Positions 29,471 through 37,670 of a stretch of DNA of 64,000 bases are shown piece by piece (position 1 is the stretch's first letter; each line of letters opens with the position of its first letter). The position numbers and the translations under genes are program-made. Origin of the DNA: Balneolales bacterium (GTDB lineage: Bacteria > Bacteroidota > Rhodothermia > Balneolales > Natronogracilivirgulaceae); the NCBI GenBank assembly GCA_007134845.1, contig SLKA01000062.1, positions 1 to 64,000 on the forward strand, in the 5' to 3' direction. The notes below the pieces were generated by a model. It ran no database searches. It was given only the letters and a program-made list of their open reading frames with translations, and was not told where the DNA came from.

Positions 29471-29566
29471 CAGGGTTAAGGAATCGGTAAATTAAATTAA
29501 ATCTCTCAAATCTAACCACATTCAGCATCGTTTGCAATAATACCGCAGCATTCATGAAGATGCGGC

Positions 29567-29603
29567 AAAAATAGGGGCGGACTCCGTTGATACGGAATCC
29601 GCC
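29567..29603 (-). terminator. Terminator between ssb and gldE-like gene (minus strand)
   Basis: The stem GGCGGACTCCG/CGGAATCCGCC (one mismatch; 29576-29603) is followed on the minus strand by CCTATTTTT. It lies just past the ssb stop. It would reduce read-through into the gldE-like gene. Confidence 0.7.
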
Positions 29604-29624
29604 ATTCAAAACCATCTAACCGAA

Positions 29625-30053
29625 TCAGAACGGCAGGTCGTCGTCTTCGTCCGGACTGTCACTGTCATTAACAGAGACTTCCTCCTTCCGTGCTGCGCTG
29701 TATTCGCCTGAACCAGAGTCAGTACGGCTGTCCAGTACCTGCATGGTCAGTGCCTTGATCTCGGTCATATACTGTTTCTGTCCCTCCTTGTCTTCCCAGG
29801 AGCGTGTCTGGATCGGGCCTTCAAAATAAACCATTGAACCCTTCTTCAGAAGCTGCTGACAATTTTCAGCGAGTCTGGCCCAGGCCACAACCCGATGCCA
29901 TTCGGTAGTCTCCTGAAGCTCGCCGTTGCTGTCGCGATACCGTTCGTTGGTTGCCACCCTCATCGTTGCGAGCGCGGTATTATTCTGTGTGTAGCGGACC
30001 TCGGGATCTGCCCCGAGCCGTCCGATAATCATTGCTTTATTAAGTGATCCCAT
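29625..30053 (-). CDS. ssb: Single-stranded DNA-binding protein
   Basis: The 142-residue SSB has an N-terminal OB fold (about residues 3-105; NKAMIIGRLGADPEVRYTQN, EWHRVVAW, GSMVYFEGPIQTRSW) and a short acidic tail ending DDDLPF, the tip that recruits repair and replication partners. It coats single-stranded DNA as a tetramer. It may be transcribed separately from the gldE-like gene because a terminator lies between them. Confidence 0.96.
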   Translation of the reverse strand: MGSLNKAMIIGRLGADPEVRYTQNNTALATMRVATNERYRDSNGELQETTEWHRVVAWARLAENCQQLLKKGSMVYFEGPIQTRSWEDKEGQKQYMTEIKALTMQVLDSRTDSGSGEYSAARKEEVSVNDSDSPDEDDDLPF

Positions 30054-30144
30054 AAGATTGTGATATTTCGTTTCAGATTACCTACGGTACGGAATAGATC
30101 AACCGGGAGCATATTCCTTACACAGGCAAATCCATTTTTCTGTC

Positions 30145-30172
30145 ACCATTTTGTTGCTTATGACAAAATGGT
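30145..30172. repeat. 10-bp inverted repeat between htpX and ssb
   Basis: ACCATTTTGT and ACAAAATGGT are separated by an 8-nt loop. No T-run follows on the minus strand. It may act as a weak htpX terminator or RNA-stabilising hairpin. Confidence 0.6.
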
Positions 30173-30204
30173 ACACATTCCCCGGGCCATATTCAAAAAA
30201 TGAT

Positions 30205-31068
30205 TCAGGAATAGACCCCTGTCTTCTCCATCTCCATAAGCTTTTTTATCCGCAATCCGGTATCAGGATGCGTGGAAAACAATTTACTCATACCTCGTGC
30301 AGAAAAAGGATTGACCGGAAACATATGCGCCGTCGATCGCTGGGCAGTTTCGGAAGCCTGCATCGGCACCCGTTCAACCGATGTCTGAATTTTTCTGAGG
30401 GCGCTTGCCAGGCTTTCAGCACTGCCACAAATTTCAGCGCCAACACGGTCAGCCTCAAATTCACGGGTCCGGGATATGGCGGATTGCAGCATAGCGGCTG
30501 CCAGCGGTGCCAGAATGAGTGTCAGAAGAAGCACTAGCAGGTTGGGCCCTCCGCCATTTCCCCGTCCTATAGGCAAAAATATGGCAAATTGGGCGATCAT
30601 AGTGATGGCGCTCACAACGGTGGTGACAATGGTCTGGGTGAGAATATCCCGGTTTTTAATATGTGCGAGCTCATGGGCCATGACACCGCGAAGCTCCCGC
30701 TCATTCAGGTTTTGCAGAATGCCCTGCGTGGCAGCAACCGCCGCATTTTTTGGATTTCTCCCGGTGGCAAAAGCATTGGGCTGCTGCTGGGGGATAATAT
30801 AGACTTTCGGCATGGGTAAATTGGCATTACGGGCCAGTTCTTCAACCATATTGTAAAATCGCGGGGCATTCTCCCTGTTGACTTCCTTAGCCCGGTACAT
30901 CTTAAGTACCAGCTTGTCTGAATACCAATAACTGAAAACATTCATTGAGAGTGCAAACACCAGAGCGATAATCATGCCTGTTTGACCACCGAGCAGATTG
31001 CCTACAAACAGAAACAACAGCGCAACCAACGCCATCAGAAATACGGTGCGCATTGAATTTTTGATCAT
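30205..31068 (-). CDS. htpX: Membrane zinc metalloprotease HtpX
   Basis: This is a 287-residue HtpX of normal length. Two N-terminal membrane helices (about 8-26 and 30-48) are followed by the zinc motif AHELAH (His132, Glu133, His136), two further hydrophobic segments (about 142-165 and 175-195) and the third ligand in REFEADRVGA. It degrades damaged membrane proteins at the inner membrane, with the active site in the cytoplasm, as part of envelope quality control with FtsH. It is divergent from the phosphatase gene. Confidence 0.95.
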   Translation of the reverse strand: MIKNSMRTVFLMALVALLFLFVGNLLGGQTGMIIALVFALSMNVFSYWYSDKLVLKMYRAKEVNRENAPRFYNMVEELARNANLPMPKVYIIPQQQPNAFATGRNPKNAAVAATQGILQNLNERELRGVMAHELAHIKNRDILTQTIVTTVVSAITMIAQFAIFLPIGRGNGGGPNLLVLLLTLILAPLAAAMLQSAISRTREFEADRVGAEICGSAESLASALRKIQTSVERVPMQASETAQRSTAHMFPVNPFSARGMSKLFSTHPDTGLRIKKLMEMEKTGVYS

Positions 31069-31401
31069 TACAGATTACCTCCTTATTACAAACTGTTAAA
31101 ATGTTGCTCGTTCAGATTTCTGATATATAACTTGCGGCATGAGCAATATATTTTTGTTCCCCAAAAAAAACTCGACGTTTTAATAACAGATTTTCAGCGT
31201 TCCGCATTTCAAATTTTTACAGTTTAATAACAACTTTTTTATTATTCTGCCATACAGTTACGAATTATAAGGTATGATTCGCCCTCACAATACGAGTTTA
31301 TTTCTGAACCTTCTCTGACGGCCTTCATCTGACCTCCTGACCAGCATCGGTCACCGAATGAACCCGGCCATCAACCTGCAATCACAAATCACCCTTTTAT
31401 T
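31069..31401. other. Divergent promoter region of htpX and the phosphatase gene
   Basis: This 333-bp gap has no ORF of note. It is AT-rich from 31080 to 31290, as expected for two divergent promoters, and less so in the 100 bp before the phosphatase start. I see no clear operator, hairpin or known riboswitch. The phosphatase start is preceded by CCCTTTTATT without a Shine-Dalgarno sequence. Confidence 0.4.
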
Positions 31402-32868
31402 ATGACAAACAAGAAATCCAAAAACAACGGTTCTTTCAACAGAAGAGATTTCCTGAAAACCGGAGCCCTTTCCGGTATGATGCTCGGCTCCGGAGCTCTT
31501 TTAAAAGGATGCGCCTCTGAAAACGGCAAAGCCCGATCGGGCGATGCCAAAAACATCATCTTTTTGGTCAGTGACGGGATGAGCATCGGTACACTGACCG
31601 CAGCCGATCACATGTTGCGGCGTAACTACGGGCGCACCTCAAACTGGATTTCGCTTTATGAGCAAAACAGAGCTGCACGCGGACTGATGGACATGGCCTC
31701 AGCCAACTCCATTGTTACCGGTTCTGCAGCCGCCTCTTCGGCCTGGGGATCCGGACAACGGATCGTCAATGGACGGGTAAACATGACCGAAGAAGAACAA
31801 TCCCTCAAACCCATCCTGAAAATTTTCCGGGATGCCGGCAAGGCGACCGGACTGGCCACCACTACAACCATCACCCACGCAACTCCGGCCGGCTTCAGCG
31901 CCAATGTCATGGCCCGGGGTGATGAAGCGACCATTGCCACACAATATCTGGAGCGCGGCTATGATGTACTCCTTGGGGGCGGAAACCGGTTTTTTGATGT
32001 AGCGCAACGTGAAGACAATCGCGATCTGTATAGTGAATTCGCACAAAACGGATACAAGGTGGTCCGAAAGAAAAATGATCTGATGCAGTTCAGCGGCGAT
32101 GAAAAACTGCTTGGCATTTTTTTTGATGGGCATGTCCCGTATACACTTGATCACATGAACACCGAGGAGTACAGCCGCGATATTCCCACACTGGCTGAAA
32201 TGACCGAGTCGGCCATCAATCGGCTCTTAAAGAACCCTGACGGATTCATACTTCAGGTTGAAGGCGGCCGTGTGGATCATGCCGCCCATGGAAACGATGC
32301 CGCCGGACTCATTTACGATCAGATCGCGTTTGATGATGCCATCGGCAAGGCACTGGCTTTTGCTGAAAACCGGGACGATACGCTGATCATTATCACCACC
32401 GATCACGGTAATGCCAATCCCGGTCTCAGCGGCGTTGGTTCGGGGTATAATGAAAGCGAACCGCGTTTTGACCGGCTGGCCGAGTTCCGCCATACCAATA
32501 ACTGGTTCCTGCCACAGCTTGACGAAAACAGCTCTATAAGCCGGATTCGTGAACTGGTGGAGTATGCAACGAAAATCGAGATCCGGCGGGACGAAGCTGA
32601 GATTCTGCGCAAGGCCTATGCGGGTGATTATGAAAACCTGCACCGGATGATGAGCCGCCCCTGGCCCGTGATGGGTCAGATTCTGGCCAACTATCTGGCT
32701 TTCAACTGGATCGGCACATCCCACACCTCCGACTATGTGGAATTAGCTGTGCTCGGTCCCGGCAGCGACCGTATCGGACCAATCACAAGAAATACCGATC
32801 TTTTCTATTTGATGGTGGAAATGGCTGGTGTTGAGGCTTATACCGAGCCGATCGAGCAATCCGTCTGA
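31402..32868 (+). CDS. Alkaline phosphatase, Tat-exported lipoprotein
   Basis: This 488-residue PhoA-superfamily enzyme has an N-terminal Tat signal (NRRDFLKTG, Arg14-Arg15) leading to a lipobox LLKGC (Cys37), so it should be exported folded and lipid-anchored. IIFLVSDGMSIG gives the first metal Asp (58), and TGSAAASSAW gives the nucleophile Ser108 with a Gly where E. coli has Asp. VEGGRVDHAAHGND and TTDHGNAN supply the remaining metal ligands. It releases phosphate from organic esters outside the inner membrane. It converges with queG with 1 bp between the stops. tatA lies at 43.3 kb. Confidence 0.93.
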   Translation: MTNKKSKNNGSFNRRDFLKTGALSGMMLGSGALLKGCASENGKARSGDAKNIIFLVSDGMSIGTLTAADHMLRRNYGRTSNWISLYEQNRAARGLMDMASANSIVTGSAAASSAWGSGQRIVNGRVNMTEEEQSLKPILKIFRDAGKATGLATTTTITHATPAGFSANVMARGDEATIATQYLERGYDVLLGGGNRFFDVAQREDNRDLYSEFAQNGYKVVRKKNDLMQFSGDEKLLGIFFDGHVPYTLDHMNTEEYSRDIPTLAEMTESAINRLLKNPDGFILQVEGGRVDHAAHGNDAAGLIYDQIAFDDAIGKALAFAENRDDTLIIITTDHGNANPGLSGVGSGYNESEPRFDRLAEFRHTNNWFLPQLDENSSISRIRELVEYATKIEIRRDEAEILRKAYAGDYENLHRMMSRPWPVMGQILANYLAFNWIGTSHTSDYVELAVLGPGSDRIGPITRNTDLFYLMVEMAGVEAYTEPIEQSV

Positions 32869-32869
32869 T

Positions 32870-33874
32870 TCAAGGCTTCTTCAACATTCCTGCAACATTG
32901 ACAAATTTGCGGTCAGGTTGACGCAGGTTGGCGCCTGCTATCCGGATATTCCGCTGGAGTCCGTCAAATTTCGCACGCTTGACGGCACTCTTGCGGAACA
33001 GCCGGCGATATTCCTGGAGATCCAGCTCTTCCCAATAATCAATATCACGATCGGCGCTATCCGGCCGGGCAAACAACCTCTCTTCCGATCCGCTTCGCGC
33101 TTTGCGATTCCATGGACAGACATCCTGGCAGATATCGCACCCGAAAATCCATTCCCCCATCTGCTCCTGGTATTTAACCGGGACCTCATCACGCAACTCG
33201 ATGGTAAGGTAAGATATGCACTTGCTGCCATCGACCTTGTACGGCTCATAGATGGCATCGGTCGGACAGGCATCGATGCACCGGGTACAGGTGCCACAAT
33301 GGTCTGCCATCGGTTCGTCATACTCAAATTCCGCATCCAGGATCATCTCACCCAGGAAATACCAGGAGCCCCAATCACGGTTAAGTACATTGGTGTGCTT
33401 GCCCATCCACCCAATACCCGATTCCACTGCCCAGGCTTTGTCCAGAACCGGTGCTGTATCCACAAAAACACGCCCTTCCACCTTTCCGATTACCTGCTCG
33501 GCAAACGCAAACAGTTCGAACAGTTTTTCCTTGAGCACAATGTGATAATCCTCTCCCATTGCGTATTTTGAGATTTTCGGTTTTTCCGATGAGAGCTGCC
33601 GGCCGGCCAAATCCGGCTGGTGGTAGCTCATCATCACCGATACCACCGATTTCGCGCCGGGAACCAGTTTTCCCGGATCTACACGCTTATCAAAGTGATT
33701 CTCCATCCATTGCATGGATCCGTGCCGTCCCTCCTTAAGCCACTGTTCCAGTCGTGTCTCCTCTTCTATAAGACGGCGTGCTTTTGCAAAGCCAATGGCG
33801 TCAAAACCCAGCCTGAGTGCTTCACGACGGATCAATCCGGTACGCTCGGTGGTATTTTTGGGCAGTCTGGTCAT
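32870..33874 (-). CDS. queG: Epoxyqueuosine reductase
   Basis: This 334-residue iron-sulphur enzyme has FVDTAP with the catalytic Asp139, two [4Fe-4S] sets (Cys193, Cys196, Cys199, Cys203 and Cys219, Cys246, Cys249, Cys253) in CGTCTRC and CDICQDVCPWN contexts. The layout and length fit QueG without the extra HEAT repeats some homologues carry. It reduces epoxyqueuosine to queuosine at the tRNA wobble base, using cobalamin. Its 5' leader contains the TCAGCGG tandem array. Confidence 0.95.
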   Translation of the reverse strand: MTRLPKNTTERTGLIRREALRLGFDAIGFAKARRLIEEETRLEQWLKEGRHGSMQWMENHFDKRVDPGKLVPGAKSVVSVMMSYHQPDLAGRQLSSEKPKISKYAMGEDYHIVLKEKLFELFAFAEQVIGKVEGRVFVDTAPVLDKAWAVESGIGWMGKHTNVLNRDWGSWYFLGEMILDAEFEYDEPMADHCGTCTRCIDACPTDAIYEPYKVDGSKCISYLTIELRDEVPVKYQEQMGEWIFGCDICQDVCPWNRKARSGSEERLFARPDSADRDIDYWEELDLQEYRRLFRKSAVKRAKFDGLQRNIRIAGANLRQPDRKFVNVAGMLKKP

Positions 33875-33897
33875 TTTTGAAGCAGACCCTTTGAGGT

Positions 33898-34006
33898 TCA
33901 GTGGTTTTTTTTGGGAATCAGCGGTTTTTTTGGGAATCAGCGGTTTTTTGGGGAATCAGCGGTTTTTGGGGATCAGCGGTTTTTGGGGATCAGCGGTTTT
34001 CTTTGA
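33898..34006. repeat. Six tandem 17-20 bp units between two genes
   Basis: Units starting TCAG[C/T]GG, then five to eight T and three to four G, then A or AA, begin at 33898, 33918, 33937, 33956, 33973 and 33990. Their lengths are 20, 19, 19, 17, 17 and 17 bp. The length differences lie in the T and G runs, as expected from slippage. The last unit contains the stop codon of the upstream membrane-protein gene (33990-33992), and the array fills most of the 115-bp gap to queG. Confidence 0.93.
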
Positions 34007-35144
34007 TGCCGGCAGCACGAGTTGTGCCGGTATTTGGGGTGGAGCTGCCGTCAGGATAGGAGTCTGAGTCATCCGCAGTTTTCATCAGCTCCTCCCTGAG
34101 TCGTCGCCGAAAATCCTCTTCGTCTTCCGCCAGATCACGCAGCTTCCACTGCTGCACCATCACTTGCTGCTTGACAATTTCAAGCGAGCGGTCCACTGTG
34201 TCAACAACCAGTCGATTGAGTTCGGTATCTTCCTCCTTGAGCAGAATGGCATCAAAAAGTACATCGGCTGCCTCATTGATCAAAACCCGGTTGCGCTCCG
34301 ACGCCAGATCCTGCATTATTCCATTGATCACACTGAACACCATGTCGCCAATGGCCTTCTCGATCGTATTCCTCACAAGCGACCCGAATATCGGGATCTG
34401 TTCCAGCCGGGCAAATTCCTCGTTTTCGTCCACTGCCTTGTTGATCCGTTCCTGTACATATTCGCGAATATCATCGCGGTAGCCGTCATAATTGTCATTG
34501 GCCACTTTTTCGATGCGGTGGGACATCCATTCCACCAGAGATTCCCTCTGCGGCATCACCACCTCGTTGACAATCCGGTCCACTACAGGTCCGCCATTGC
34601 GCACTTCGCGCTGGATATCGGAAAGGATATTGAGCGTCACCCTGTCGGAAAGCTCCTCAAGCAGTATTCCGTAATATTTCCGGATGAAACGGATCAGCGC
34701 CGTGTCACTCAGGTCAATGATGCCGTTTTTCTGAAGCCGGTAGGTGATGGAAATGATCCGGAGCAGGCGCAGAAAACGGAATCCGCCTACAGGAATACAG
34801 CCCAGAAGGTCATAAAAATGGATGAATGGAAAGAAAAACCAGCGATGGTACATCCGGTGATAGACCGCCATAGCCCATCTGATGAAAAACTCGACCAGAA
34901 ATACAGAAACAAACATCAGATCAATGAGAATGAAGCGCGGATGGACCGTCGCGGTGTACATGTCGGTAAAATCCGGTGCGATTTGATACAGATAGCTTCG
35001 GATCAGCTCATATTCAAAAAGCCAGTCGAAAACAATCCAGGCAAGATTGACCACAAGCAGGGTGATCATCAGAATGTCAAGAAGAAAAAAGCCAATTTGT
35101 CCGCCCTCACGAACCGTTTTACCTTGAGTTGTCATGCCATTCAT
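33990..35144 (-). CDS. Voltage-sensor-like membrane protein with cytoplasmic helical tail
   Basis: This 384-residue protein has four membrane helices at about 19-42, 70-92, 102-117 and 121-138. The fourth has Arg123, Arg126, Arg129 and Arg136 at three-residue steps, like an S4 voltage sensor, and Asp40, Glu85 and Asp112 in the earlier helices could be counter-charges. No pore helix or selectivity motif follows. Instead residues 150-345 form a charged helical domain (repeated DRI, RIEKVAND, LEQIPIFG segments) and a disordered tail. It could be a voltage sensor coupled to a cytoplasmic effector or a proton pathway, or a structural membrane protein. I do not know a function. Confidence 0.7.
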   Translation of the reverse strand: MNGMTTQGKTVREGGQIGFFLLDILMITLLVVNLAWIVFDWLFEYELIRSYLYQIAPDFTDMYTATVHPRFILIDLMFVSVFLVEFFIRWAMAVYHRMYHRWFFFPFIHFYDLLGCIPVGGFRFLRLLRIISITYRLQKNGIIDLSDTALIRFIRKYYGILLEELSDRVTLNILSDIQREVRNGGPVVDRIVNEVVMPQRESLVEWMSHRIEKVANDNYDGYRDDIREYVQERINKAVDENEEFARLEQIPIFGSLVRNTIEKAIGDMVFSVINGIMQDLASERNRVLINEAADVLFDAILLKEEDTELNRLVVDTVDRSLEIVKQQVMVQQWKLRDLAEDEEDFRRRLREELMKTADDSDSYPDGSSTPNTGTTRAAGIKENR

Positions 35145-35525
35145 TATCCGGAATTGTTATTGTTTCATTCAACGATGATAACCTGTACAGCTGCAACTTT
35201 CAAAAGATGATTTTCAAAGCGGCAGGAAACCCTTGCGAAATGCCGTAAACGGATGTATTCCATTGATTGTTTTCCGGACTTTGGAATCTTGTGAGAATCC
35301 ATTGCCTCCTCTGATGATTTCAGGGATCACCGCATTATCCGCCAAAATGATTCATGATGATTGATGTTTCACATGATTGATGTTACACATGCAAGTTGTA
35401 TTTTCTCGTTGTGCTTTCTGATTGTATCTTCAGTTGTCGTACCAGGTACTTTTCCTGCTTCCATTGTACAATCGGTACAGGGACGCGCTATTGATCAACA
35501 CCGACTTCGTGATACTTTCTCATTC
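35145..35525. other. Divergent gap before the envelope cassette
   Basis: The gap holds no gene I can support. The reading frame of the LolA-like gene is open back to 35361, but that extension lacks the look of a conserved domain and follows a 16-bp tandem duplication. Promoters for the two divergent genes must lie here; no operator is recognised. Confidence 0.4.
35357..35388. repeat. 16-bp tandem duplication
   Basis: ATGATTGATGTTTCAC and ATGATTGATGTTACAC lie head to tail, differing at one base. It is 138 bp before the start of the LolA-like gene. Confidence 0.8.
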
Positions 35526-36266
35526 ATGACACGTTTCGACTCCTGCATTGCCCGGGTTCAAAGCAAATACCAATTCTGGTTCCCCTGGGGAATCGCGATT
35601 TTATTGTTTGCTCTGGTACAGGGTGCCACCCTCGAAAAAATCAGCTCAGATGTAACCACGCGGGTCTGGCAGGATGGTGTCGCAGTTCAGTCCACATCAT
35701 CCCTCTATTATCACACAGATGGAACCCTTGTCATCCACTCCACCGAACCCGAAGAGCTGATCATCAAGACCAACCGGCTTGGGGAAATGTATGCATATCA
35801 TCCGGAAAACAATACTGTCGAATATGAGCAGAATCCGGATATGAGCTCCGAGACCAGCCAGTTTTATCTTTTTTTTCAGGGTCTGACCGACGATATGGGT
35901 TTGCGCAGAATGGGATTTCGTCAGTCCGGCTCCGATTTCACGGATGAAAATGATATCTCATACTGGGATCCGCCCCCTGAACTTGCTACCCGTATTTCCA
36001 AAGCCGAGCTGGTCCACCAGAATTACCGTCCCATCTACATTGCCATACATGATGTGGCGGACCGCATCATTCAGCAAACCTATTTCCATTCCTACACGGA
36101 AATACTGGACCATGATTTTCCCCGGAAGATCACAACCATACAATACGAATCTGAACAGGACTCGGTCGTCATGCAGACCCTGTTCGAAAACATCCGAATT
36201 AATGAGCAGGCCGACAGCCCTTTCTTTGATTTTCAGATACCCGATGATGCCCGGATTATCCGTTAG
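35526..36266 (+). CDS. LolA-like outer-membrane lipoprotein carrier family protein
   Basis: The 246-residue product from the ATG at 35526 begins with a charged stretch and a hydrophobic segment (FWFPWGIAILLFALVQGA, about residues 17-34), a signal peptide or anchor. The body has the pattern of LolA-fold proteins: short strands such as YYHTDGTLVIHS and ELIIKTNRLGEMYAYHPENN, and a conserved-type DFPRKITTIQYES. The family shelters lipid tails of lipoproteins in the periplasm. LolB-, LolE- or LolC-type partners are not adjacent. A start further upstream, at 35361, is possible but adds a second signal-like segment. The gene overlaps yidD by 23 bp. Confidence 0.65.
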   Translation: MTRFDSCIARVQSKYQFWFPWGIAILLFALVQGATLEKISSDVTTRVWQDGVAVQSTSSLYYHTDGTLVIHSTEPEELIIKTNRLGEMYAYHPENNTVEYEQNPDMSSETSQFYLFFQGLTDDMGLRRMGFRQSGSDFTDENDISYWDPPPELATRISKAELVHQNYRPIYIAIHDVADRIIQQTYFHSYTEILDHDFPRKITTIQYESEQDSVVMQTLFENIRINEQADSPFFDFQIPDDARIIR

Positions 36267-36762
36267 CGCCACCGTGTGGTTTATCTCACTTGCCCTGTTG
36301 CTGACCCTCATGGCTGCAAATAACGTCATGTCACAATCATTGCGGACTGACCTGGCGCTTGTCAGGCTGGCATCAGATATCCCGGTAACCGGCGAAAGCG
36401 GCATTGACCATCGATTTCAACGGATAAACGACGACGATGCCGTGGAACGCAGCCGGCCACCCAGACTGCTGGGGCGCAATGTACTGGAGCGTTTCAACCC
36501 GGTTTCGCTTGTAATGGCCGGTTCACTTTATGGTTATCAGAATGCGATCTCCCCCCAGCTTTCAAACCGATGTATCTATCATCCGTCATGCTCTGCCTTC
36601 AGCCGGGAGATCATCAGTGAACGGGGTTTGATTCCGGGAGTTTTTCTGACTGCTGACCGTATTTCCCGCTGCAACCGGATATCTGCAATGGATGCTCCAC
36701 AGCACAGATTTGAATTTCGGTTAGGCCGCATCATCGATGAAACCGAACGTTATCATAAATGA
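36244..36762 (+). CDS. yidD: YidD-family membrane insertion efficiency factor with N-terminal extension
   Basis: This 172-residue protein contains the YidD core near residues 85-150: YQNAISPQ, RCIYHPSCSAF and ADRISRC, with the three cysteines in the expected order. E. coli YidD has only 85 residues. Here about 80 extra N-terminal residues begin with a hydrophobic stretch (residues 7-30) followed by a polar linker. The family helps YidC-dependent insertion of membrane proteins from the cytoplasmic side. A cleaved signal would put the core in the periplasm, so the stretch is more likely an anchor. It starts at ATGATG inside the LolA-like gene and ends in an ATGA overlap with the next gene. Confidence 0.82.
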   Translation: MMPGLSVSATVWFISLALLLTLMAANNVMSQSLRTDLALVRLASDIPVTGESGIDHRFQRINDDDAVERSRPPRLLGRNVLERFNPVSLVMAGSLYGYQNAISPQLSNRCIYHPSCSAFSREIISERGLIPGVFLTADRISRCNRISAMDAPQHRFEFRLGRIIDETERYHK

Positions 36763-37670
36763 GTCCTTCGCGCACCGCACACCTGCCCCTGTTTGTATTT
36801 CTGCTGATGTTTTTTTCGTCTGGATTACTTGAGGCATCAGAGCGCGGTGAAATTCGCTTTATCCGGCATCTCATGGAACAGCAATTCTGGGGTGATGCGC
36901 TATTTGCCATAGAGAAATTTGAAAATGAGCATCATCAGCATCTTGAACGGGAAACGCAATTGCGGGATTCCCTGCATTTCTGGGCAGGATGGTCTGCCTA
37001 CAACCGGATGATGCTCCCGGACGCCATTGGGAGATTTCAGAAAATATCGGAAACCCATCCCGGCTATCTGCAAGCAGCTTTTTATACGTTTTACCTGCGA
37101 ACCTATGAGGCGAGTGTTCATGGTGATCAAAAAGAACTCCTCGCATCAAAAGAAGAACTGAAGCTAACCGGTTTCAGCCGGGAAATCCATTCCGAACTTC
37201 AGTCATTTCAACTGGCCGGAATGAATCTTTTACTCAGAGATTTTGACGGATTTGAGTACCATTCCGGCGCATTTACCGGCAACTTCTTTGCCATGGCACA
37301 CGAGCAGGATCATCTCGGAGATTATGCCAGGGAATTAAAGAAAGCAGATGGAAAATCACCGTTTGCCGCAGCTTTGATGTCCGCCGCCATTCCCGGCAGC
37401 GGAAAAATCTATGCCGGCCGGCACGGGGCAGGAATAAGCTCTTTTCTGCAAGTTGCCGTTTTTGGAGGGATATTCGCTGAAAGTCTGATACGGGCCGGAC
37501 CCGGGCATCCTCGCACCTGGGCAACAGGATCCGCATTCGGATTGTTCTATGTATCAAATATTTGGGGCAGCGCAATAGCTGTAAGAATCACACAGGAAGA
37601 AATCTATGAAGAAGTTGATCAGCGTATATTGTTTGATCTGCATATTCCCCTGCGCTCTGTTTTCCGCTGA
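36759..37670 (+). CDS. DUF5683-like membrane protein with tetratricopeptide-like domain (first copy)
   Basis: This 303-residue protein starts with a signal peptide (FVFLLMFFSSGLLEAS, about residues 10-25). Residues 30-180 are helical, with TPR-like segments (LFAIEKFENEHHQ, HFWAGWSAYNRMMLPDAIGRFQKI). The C-terminal part has two to three membrane helices headed by AAIPGSGKIYAGRHGAGI. That IPGSGxIYAG motif defines DUF5683-type proteins, whose role is unknown but which are common in envelope gene clusters of Bacteroidota. It overlaps yidD by 4 bp and the next gene by 65 bp. A paralogue follows. Confidence 0.7.
   Translation: MSPSRTAHLPLFVFLLMFFSSGLLEASERGEIRFIRHLMEQQFWGDALFAIEKFENEHHQHLERETQLRDSLHFWAGWSAYNRMMLPDAIGRFQKISETHPGYLQAAFYTFYLRTYEASVHGDQKELLASKEELKLTGFSREIHSELQSFQLAGMNLLLRDFDGFEYHSGAFTGNFFAMAHEQDHLGDYARELKKADGKSPFAAALMSAAIPGSGKIYAGRHGAGISSFLQVAVFGGIFAESLIRAGPGHPRTWATGSAFGLFYVSNIWGSAIAVRITQEEIYEEVDQRILFDLHIPLRSVFR

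Noticed and set aside
33898-34006. CRISPR array
   Set aside because: Units are 17-20 bp and directly adjacent with no unique spacers, and no cas gene is in the window. The arrays at 40632 and 46481 fail for the same reason.
34164-35210. 348-codon plus-strand ORF
   Set aside because: It is fully antisense to the voltage-sensor-like gene, and its Arg-, His- and Gln-rich product shows no domain.
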